NCBI GenBank assembly: GCA_946411475.1
Contig: CAMKED010000007.1
Location: 1-45,726, forward strand
DNA length: 45,726 nucleotides
From: an uncultured Clostridia bacterium
Lineage (GTDB): Bacteria; Bacillota; Clostridia; Oscillospirales; Oscillospiraceae
Direction of reading: 5' to 3'
Part shown: positions 40,728 to 45,726 of the stretch, piece after piece
Position numbering within the stretch: the first letter of the stretch is position 1
Layout of the letters: each line of letters starts with the position of its first letter
Translations under genes and position numbers: made by a program
The notes under the pieces: generated by a model
The model's input: the letters and a program-made list of their open reading frames with translations, nothing else
Told to the model about the DNA's origin: nothing
Database searches by the model: none

Positions 40728-41264
40728 TTATTCCTGATCCGGGTTTTTCAGCATCTCCAGGGCGTCGTCCATGGAGACAACGTCCGCAAAGAGGCCGGGC
40801 CAGACCTCGCGGTTGTAGTAGGCGCAGGTGGTCTCGCCGGTCATATAGGTGTTGTCGAAGGTGGAATGGGCGTTTTCGGGAACGGCGACGTAGTAGCCCC
40901 GCTCAAAGGCGGATTTCACCGTGGCATCGATGCAGAAATTGGTCTGCAAACCCACGATCATCAAGTCTTCCTCCTTCGAGGCTTCCAGGTAAGCGGCAAA
41001 GTCCTTGTTTCCGAAGGCGCTGTTGATGGTCTTGACGAAGACCTTTTCGCCAGGCTTCGGGGCGACGGCGTCGGCGATCTCAAAGCCCTCGTCGCCCACG
41101 GAGAAGCCGGATCCCTCGCCGGCGTCGTGCTGGACGTAGATGACTTCGATCCCGTACTCTCTGGCGGCCGCGATGAGCCTGGCGACATTGGCGATCACCT
41201 TGTCCACGTTGTACAGCTCTTCCACTAAGAGCTCCTTTTGCATATCGATGACGATCAGCTTCAT
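40728..41264 (-). CDS. Isochorismatase-family cysteine hydrolase (copy 1)
   Basis: A 178-residue hydrolase of the isochorismatase/nicotinamidase family. The catalytic set is visible: D7 (IVIDMQ), the lysine in FVKTINSAF and the cysteine in GLQTNFCIDAT. Family members hydrolyse nicotinamide, ureas, N-carbamoyl compounds or isochorismate; the substrate here is unknown. AAGGAGG precedes the ATG. A clear paralogue (177 residues) lies 32 bp upstream, and both sit in the gcv-lplA-lpdA run. Confidence 0.9.
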   Translation of the reverse strand: MKLIVIDMQKELLVEELYNVDKVIANVARLIAAAREYGIEVIYVQHDAGEGSGFSVGDEGFEIADAVAPKPGEKVFVKTINSAFGNKDFAAYLEASKEEDLMIVGLQTNFCIDATVKSAFERGYYVAVPENAHSTFDNTYMTGETTCAYYNREVWPGLFADVVSMDDALEMLKNPDQE

Positions 41265-41296
41265 AAATCCTCCTTATTCTCTTCCCTGTGCAGGGA

Positions 41297-41830
41297 TCAC
41301 AGATTTTGCTTTTTCATCAACTCCATGGTCTCTTCAACAGAAAGACATTTCGCGAAATAATCCGCCCAGGTCGCTTCATTGAAGAATTTATAGGCCGTTT
41401 CTCCGGTCATGTATTGGTTGTCAAAGGTCGAATTTGTGCCTTCTGGAATGATGACCTTGTAGCCCCGTTCAAAGGCGCTCTGCACCGTTGTATTGACGCA
41501 AAAATTGGTCAGCAATCCCATGATGATCAGGGTGTCTTCCCCGGCGTCCTCTAAATATTTCGTGAAGTCCTTGTTGCCGAAGCAGCTTCCGTGATGCTTG
41601 ACAAAGCGCTTTTCTCCCGGGTGGGGCGCGACTTGGTCGGCGATCTCAAAGGCCTCGTCCCCTTGGCTGAAGCCGGAGCCTGGGCCGTTGTCGTGCTGAA
41701 CATAGATCACTTCGATTTGATTTTCTCTGGCCGCCTTGAGGATATTCACGGTGTTTTCGATAAAGTGGTCGTAATTGTAGAGCGCGTCGACCGTGATCCC
41801 CTTTTGCATGTCCATTACGATTAGCTTCAT
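41297..41830 (-). CDS. Isochorismatase-family cysteine hydrolase (copy 2)
   Basis: A 177-residue paralogue of the gene at 40728-41264, alike over its full length: D7 (IVMDMQ), lysine in FVKHHGSCFGNKDF, and cysteine in GLLTNFCVNTT. Tandem duplication followed by divergence is the simplest explanation. Changes next to the active site (INSAFGN versus HHGSCFGN) hint at different substrates. AAGGAG precedes the ATG. Confidence 0.9.
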   Translation of the reverse strand: MKLIVMDMQKGITVDALYNYDHFIENTVNILKAARENQIEVIYVQHDNGPGSGFSQGDEAFEIADQVAPHPGEKRFVKHHGSCFGNKDFTKYLEDAGEDTLIIMGLLTNFCVNTTVQSAFERGYKVIIPEGTNSTFDNQYMTGETAYKFFNEATWADYFAKCLSVEETMELMKKQNL

Positions 41831-41860
41831 GGCTTCTCCTTATCAATCATTGCAAAGTTG

Positions 41861-41901
41861 TGCAGCGCGGGCAGCCACGCAAAGCAAGTGCCTGCGCTGC
41901 A
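41861..41901. repeat. Short palindromic intergenic repeat
   Basis: TGCAGCGCGGGCA (41861-41873) pairs with TGCCTGCGCTGCA (41889-41901), with one G-T position. It is nearly the same as the repeat at 7213-7249, and ends 3 bp beyond the lplA stop. Confidence 0.65.
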
Positions 41902-41904
41902 GAG

Positions 41905-42966
41905 TTAAAGCGCCGTTTCCAGAAGCGTCAACAGCTGCTCCGCCTGCTCTGCGGGCAGGGAGAGGCTTGTAAGCGCACGATGCAGCGCTTCCGCACGGTA
42001 GGCAATGCCAGACAGCACAGCCTCCACTCTGGGGGCCAGAGTATCGTCCATGGCGTCGGTGTAGACCTTGGCAGTGCGGATCACGCCCTCGTTGACGTCC
42101 AGTTGGATTTCCACACCGCCCCAGGGGGGGAAGCGGTCCTCCACCGATGCGGTGAAGGGGAGCTTTTGCCCGTAGAGCCAGGCGTCGGAGGCGTATTTGG
42201 CGGTCAGGTCTTGCAGGTCGAATTCGTCGGGGCTGAGCGTCCGGACGGGGGGTATTTGCGTAGGGGCTGGCGTCCGCGACAGCCCGTGTGTACCCGTCAT
42301 TGAGAGGTTCGGGGCGTCGGGGACGCCGCCCCCTACGACATAGACCTGGGTAAGCGCGGCGATCAGAGCCTCGGAAAGGCGCTCGATGGTGAGCTCCGGG
42401 ACAAATTCCTTCAAATTCACCACCCGGGAGCGGACAGAGTCCACGCCCTTGGCGGCCAGCTTGGCCTTGGAGGGGCTCAGGTAGCGCTGGACCTTCTCCA
42501 TATCCACGTCCACCATCAGGGTGCCGTGGTGGTAGGACTTGCCCGCGTGGGAATAGAAGGCGTTGCCGGAGAATTTCCGGCCGTCGGCCAGCAGGTCGTT
42601 CCGGCCGGAGCGCTGGGCAGGGATGCCCAGGCTTTGACAAGCTTTTTCAATGACCGTGAGCTGCCGGGACAGATCATAGTCCTCCGCAGACATCAGAAAG
42701 GTAAAGTTCAGGTTTCCGAGGTCATGAAAAACAGCACCGCCGCCGGAAAGGCGGCGGGCCAGGTGGCCGCCCTCCTCGTTGAGGAGGGCGGTTCTGCATT
42801 CCTTCCAGGGATTCTGATTTTTTCCGATGACCACGGTGCGTTCATTCTGCCAGAGGTAGAGGATCAGCTCCCCCTTCCCGACCCGGTTCAGCAGCGCTTC
42901 TTCCAAGGCCAGGTTGTGGTAGGGATCATAGCTTTCGCTCCGGCATACAAGCAGCCGTTCGATCAT
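41905..42966 (-). CDS. lplA: Lipoate-protein ligase A
   Basis: LplA attaches lipoate to GcvH, the lipoyl carrier of glycine cleavage. The 353-residue protein has RRLSGGGAVFHDLGNLNFTF, the RNDLLADGRKFSGNAFY lipoate/ATP-binding stretch and the KVQRYL region, then the accessory domain starting at about residue 240 (SPDEFDLQDLTAKYASDAWLYGQ). Residues about 210-236 are an unusual Gly/Pro/Thr-rich insertion encoded by a palindromic element; without it the protein would have the usual length of about 330. Its ATG overlaps the gcvPB stop (ATGA). Confidence 0.95.
   Translation of the reverse strand: MIERLLVCRSESYDPYHNLALEEALLNRVGKGELILYLWQNERTVVIGKNQNPWKECRTALLNEEGGHLARRLSGGGAVFHDLGNLNFTFLMSAEDYDLSRQLTVIEKACQSLGIPAQRSGRNDLLADGRKFSGNAFYSHAGKSYHHGTLMVDVDMEKVQRYLSPSKAKLAAKGVDSVRSRVVNLKEFVPELTIERLSEALIAALTQVYVVGGGVPDAPNLSMTGTHGLSRTPAPTQIPPVRTLSPDEFDLQDLTAKYASDAWLYGQKLPFTASVEDRFPPWGGVEIQLDVNEGVIRTAKVYTDAMDDTLAPRVEAVLSGIAYRAEALHRALTSLSLPAEQAEQLLTLLETAL
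42259..42337. repeat. 79-bp palindromic element inside lplA
   Basis: CGTAGGGGCTGGCGTCC (42259-42275) and GGACGCCGCCCCCTACG (42321-42337) are inverted copies (15 of 17 match). The element lies wholly within lplA and is read through in frame. It resembles the GTAGGGGCGG-type intergenic palindromes common in gut clostridia. Confidence 0.75.
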
Positions 42967-44360
42967 GCCTTGGTCCAGCGGACGATGGGGTTCCGGGCTG
43001 CGGCAACCTCGTCGGGACGGCCGATCTGGGCGTGATGGGGTGCGTTGTGCATGTACTCGGGATCCTTGTGGGCCAGGTCAAACAGCTTGCGGAAGATCTC
43101 CGCGGCCTCGTCCAGGGTCTCCTTGCTCTCGGTCTCGGTGGGCTCCAGCATGAGGGCCTCGTGGACGATGAGCGGGAAGTACATTGTGGGCGGATGCATG
43201 CCGTTGTCGATCAGGGTCTTGGCGACGTCCAGCGCGGACACGCCGGTCTCCTTCTTGAACTCGGACAGATCCAGCACGAACTCATGCATGCAGACGCGGT
43301 CAAAGGCAGGCGTGAAGGTGCCCTTGATCTTCTGCATCAGATAGTTGGCGTTCAGGACCGCGTTGGTGGAGGCCTCGGGAATGCCCTCCTTGCCAAGGGT
43401 CATGAGGTAGGTCAGCGCGCGAACAACAACCAGGAAGTTGCCGGCAAAGCCGCGGACCTGGATGTGGCCCTCGCCCTGCATCAGAGCGGACTGGGGCAGG
43501 AACTGCTTCAGGAACTCCTTGCAGCCGACTGCGCCTGCGCCGGGGCCGCCGCCGCCGTGCGGGGTAGCGAAGGTCTTGTGCAGGTTCATGTGGATGCAGT
43601 CGAAGCCCATGTCGCCGGGACGGACGTGGCCCATGACAGCGTTCAGGTTGGCGCCGTCGTAGTAGCACAGGCCGCCGGCCTCATGCACCAGACGGGTGAT
43701 CTCGAGAATGTTCTTGTCGAAGATGCCAACGGTGTTGGGGTTGGTCAGCATCAGACCGGCGGTATCGGGACCGAGGGCGGCCTTGAGGGCCTCCAGATCG
43801 ACGCAGCCGTCGGGGGCGGAAGCCACGTTCACCACGTCATAGCCGCACATGGCAGCCGTGGCGGGGTTGGTGCCGTGGGCGGAATCGGGCACGATGATCT
43901 TGGTTCTGGCGGTATCGCCGCGGGACTGATGGTACTGCTTGATCAGCAGCACGCCGGTGAACTCACCGTGCGCGCCGGCAGCAGGCTGGAAGGTCATGCC
44001 GTCCATGCCGGAGATCTCGCACAGATACTTGGCAGCCAGGTCCAGGACCTCCTTGCTGCCCTTCACGGAAGCAGCGGGAGCCAGGGGATGGACGTTGGTG
44101 AAGCCGGGCAGCGCAGCCATTTCCTCGTCGATGCGGGGATTGTACTTCATGGTGCAGGAGCCCAGGGGGTAGAAGCCGCAGTTGACGCCGTGGACGCGCT
44201 GGCAAAGCTGGGTGTAGTGACGGGAAACGTCATTCTCGCACAGCTCGGGCAGGTCCAGGGACTCCTGGCGCTTCTCGGGCAGCTCGTAAGCAGGAACGTC
44301 GCAGGCGGGCAGAAGGCTGCTGTGACGACCGGGAACGCTCTTCTCAAAAATCAGCTTCAT
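42963..44360 (-). CDS. gcvPB: Glycine dehydrogenase (decarboxylating) subunit 2
   Basis: The PLP-bearing half of the split P-protein, which decarboxylates glycine and passes the aminomethyl group to lipoyl-GcvH. In the 465-residue chain the PLP lysine is K262 (MNLHKTFATPHGGGGPG). Other features are NCGFYPLGSCTMKYNP, PDSAHGTNPATAAMCG and the C-terminal HPPTMYFPLIV. The start at 44360 overlaps the gcvPA stop (ATGA) and begins the family-typical KLIFEKS; an in-frame ATG 24 codons earlier lies inside gcvPA. Confidence 0.97.
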   Translation of the reverse strand: MKLIFEKSVPGRHSSLLPACDVPAYELPEKRQESLDLPELCENDVSRHYTQLCQRVHGVNCGFYPLGSCTMKYNPRIDEEMAALPGFTNVHPLAPAASVKGSKEVLDLAAKYLCEISGMDGMTFQPAAGAHGEFTGVLLIKQYHQSRGDTARTKIIVPDSAHGTNPATAAMCGYDVVNVASAPDGCVDLEALKAALGPDTAGLMLTNPNTVGIFDKNILEITRLVHEAGGLCYYDGANLNAVMGHVRPGDMGFDCIHMNLHKTFATPHGGGGPGAGAVGCKEFLKQFLPQSALMQGEGHIQVRGFAGNFLVVVRALTYLMTLGKEGIPEASTNAVLNANYLMQKIKGTFTPAFDRVCMHEFVLDLSEFKKETGVSALDVAKTLIDNGMHPPTMYFPLIVHEALMLEPTETESKETLDEAAEIFRKLFDLAHKDPEYMHNAPHHAQIGRPDEVAAARNPIVRWTKA

Positions 44361-45676
44361 TTCGCCAGCACCTCCTTTACGATGGCAACCGCTCTGTCGA
44401 GCTCGGCCTTGGTGTTCTTCTCGGTGGCGCACCAGAGGATCTCATCCTCGCCCATGGGCAGGCCGCCGAGGATGCCGTTCTCCTCGAGCGCAGCCAGGAC
44501 GGCGTCGCGCTTGGGCTGAACGGTGACGAACTCCTGATAGAACTCGCCCGCGTACTTGGCCTTGACGCCGGAGAGCTTGCAGAGCTCAGACTTCAAATAG
44601 TGGGCCTTGGCAGTAGTCTGCCGGGCGGCTTCCTTCATGCCCTCGGGACCCATGGTGGCCATATACAGGCCGGCGGTCAGGGCGCAGAGCGCCTCGTTGG
44701 AGCAGATGTTGGAGCTGGCCTTCTCGCGGCGGATGTGCTGCTCGCGGGCCTGCAGGGAAAGGACGTAAGCCTTGTTGCCGTCGTGATCGTGGGTCTCGCC
44801 AACGATACGGCCGGGCAGCTTGCGCATGTGCTTCTCGGTGGTGGCCATGATGCCGAGGTAGGGACCGCCCCAGGCAATGGGCAGGCCCAGGCACTGGCCC
44901 TCGCCCACCATGACGTCCGCGCCGACTTCCTTGGGCGTGGGCAGGATGGCGAGGCTCAGCGGGTCGCAGGAGAGCACGAACATGGCCTTGGCTTCGTGGA
45001 CTGCCTCGCCGATGGCCTTGGCGTCTTCTAACTGGCCGTAGAAGTTGGGCTGCTGGAGAATCAGGGAGGCCACGTCGGGGGTCAGCATTTCCTTGAGGGC
45101 AGCCAGGTCGGTCTTGCCGTCCTTGCAGGGCACGATCCGCAGCTCGGCGTTGGCGCCGTAGCAGTAGGTGCGGATGGTGTTGATGGTGTCGGGATGGACC
45201 GCGGCGGAAACCAGGGTGACGCTGCGCTTGCGGTCGCGGCACATGGAGGCGGCCTCAGCGGCGGCGGTAGCGCCGTCGTAGACGGAGGCGTTGGACACGT
45301 CCATGCCGGTGAGCTGGCAGATCATGGTCTGGTACTCGAAGATGGACTGCAAAATACCCTGGCTCATCTCGGCCTGATAGGGGGTGTAAGCCGTCAGGAA
45401 CTCTTCCTTGTTGGGAACGTACTTGACAATGCTGGGAATGTAGTGATCGTATGCGCCTGCGCCGCGCAGCACGGTCTTGAAGACCTTATTCTCGGCGGCC
45501 AGGGCCTCCATTTTGGAGCGAACCTCCAGCTCAGACATGCCGGAGGGGATATTCAGGGGCTCAGTCAGAAGCATCTGCGCGGGCACGTCGGCATAGAGCG
45601 CGTCCTCGCGCTCCATGCCGATGGCCTTCAGCATTTGCTGCCGTTCCGAGAGCGTCCCGGGAACGTAGCTTCCCAT
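44357..45676 (-). CDS. gcvPA: Glycine dehydrogenase (decarboxylating) subunit 1
   Basis: The other half of the split P-protein, 439 residues, forming an alpha2-beta2 enzyme with GcvPB. Typical stretches are YVPGTLSERQQMLKAIG, GAGAYDHYIPSIVKYV, the FLTAYTPYQAEMSQGILQSIFEYQTMICQLTGMDVSNASVYDGATAAAEA segment and CLGLPIAWGGPYLG. The ATG follows the gcvH stop codon directly (TAAATG). Split GcvP is usual in Firmicutes. Confidence 0.97.
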   Translation of the reverse strand: MGSYVPGTLSERQQMLKAIGMEREDALYADVPAQMLLTEPLNIPSGMSELEVRSKMEALAAENKVFKTVLRGAGAYDHYIPSIVKYVPNKEEFLTAYTPYQAEMSQGILQSIFEYQTMICQLTGMDVSNASVYDGATAAAEAASMCRDRKRSVTLVSAAVHPDTINTIRTYCYGANAELRIVPCKDGKTDLAALKEMLTPDVASLILQQPNFYGQLEDAKAIGEAVHEAKAMFVLSCDPLSLAILPTPKEVGADVMVGEGQCLGLPIAWGGPYLGIMATTEKHMRKLPGRIVGETHDHDGNKAYVLSLQAREQHIRREKASSNICSNEALCALTAGLYMATMGPEGMKEAARQTTAKAHYLKSELCKLSGVKAKYAGEFYQEFVTVQPKRDAVLAALEENGILGGLPMGEDEILWCATEKNTKAELDRAVAIVKEVLAK

Positions 45677-45726
45677 TTAGCCCTCCTCGGCGCAAAGGGC
45701 CTCGTAGTCGTCAGCGTCCAGCAGCT
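45677..45726 (-). CDS. gcvH: Glycine cleavage H protein, C-terminal end only
   Basis: The last 15 codons of a minus-strand gene cut by the window edge. They read LLDADDYEALCAEEG and stop at 45677-45679, matching the usual H-protein C-terminus, and lie directly before gcvPA as expected. The lipoyl lysine is outside the window. Confidence 0.8.
   Translation of the reverse strand, partial: LLDADDYEALCAEEG

Noticed and set aside
42259-42337. lplA as a pseudogene because of the inserted palindrome
   Set aside because: The reading frame stays open, both domains and motifs are intact, and the gene is coupled to gcvPB, so a working enzyme with a longer linker is more likely.
43032-44519. A 495-codon open frame on the plus strand across gcvPB
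   Set aside because: It is antisense to gcvPB, lacks any motif and is rich in Val/Gly/His as expected of a shadow.

Overview
The window looks like chromosome from a GC-rich, spore-forming clostridial Firmicute, most likely an Oscillospiraceae/Ruminococcaceae-type gut anaerobe. The evidence is the gene set: spoVAD/spoVAE, an IreB protein, a T-box leader before pheST, a split glycine decarboxylase (gcvPA/gcvPB), a DUF4317 protein, BspA-type leucine-rich repeats, and many short palindromic repeats between genes. This placement is inferred from gene content and was not checked by search. No rRNA, tRNA, CRISPR array, phage or transposase gene was seen.

Layout, left to right. 1-8.6 kb (minus strand): pyrH-frr, an SGNH lipoprotein, uppS, a four-gene DltA/DltC/MBOAT/SGNH operon for aminoacylating or acylating an envelope polymer, then cdsA. 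The usual pyrH-frr-uppS-cdsA run has thus been opened by envelope-modification genes and by a small MITE-like element. 8.7-11.4 kb: a small ORF coupled to a sigma factor fused to a membrane segment and a BspA-like ectodomain, behind a promoter of the ECF type. 11.4-13.2 kb: glnS. 13.2-17.5 kb (minus): an orphan PTS IIC membrane protein followed by MoxR-DUF58-DUF4129. 17.7-21.7 kb: T-box leader, pheS, pheT. 21.7-24.4 kb: DegV, IreB, a small unknown protein and a secreted SH3-NlpC/P60 hydrolase. 24.5-26.0 kb: spoVAD-spoVAE. 26.1-31.4 kb: response regulator, histidine kinase, ABC ATPase and large FtsX-type permease, with a striking 19-bp inverted repeat before the ABC genes. 31.4-33.6 kb: a zinc-ribbon protein (minus) and a DUF4317 protein. 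33.8-39.0 kb: an SLH-anchored M14-like peptidase, two GNAT genes (minus), and a BspA-LRR protein coupled to a second, membrane-anchored M14-like paralogue. 39.2-45.7 kb (minus): gcvH (partial)-gcvPA-gcvPB-lplA-two isochorismatase-like hydrolases-lpdA, a glycine cleavage operon with its lipoylation and dihydrolipoyl dehydrogenase functions.

The common thread is the cell envelope: lipid carrier and phospholipid precursor synthesis, polymer acylation, wall hydrolases, surface-anchored peptidases and an apparently membrane-tethered sigma factor. The most unusual observations are that sigma-membrane-LRR fusion with its own ECF-like promoter, a palindromic element carried in frame inside lplA, an inverted-repeat element inside the pheST T-box leader, a MITE with clean 8-bp target duplications, and paired 70-bp repeats, one of which supplies the spoVAE stop codon.
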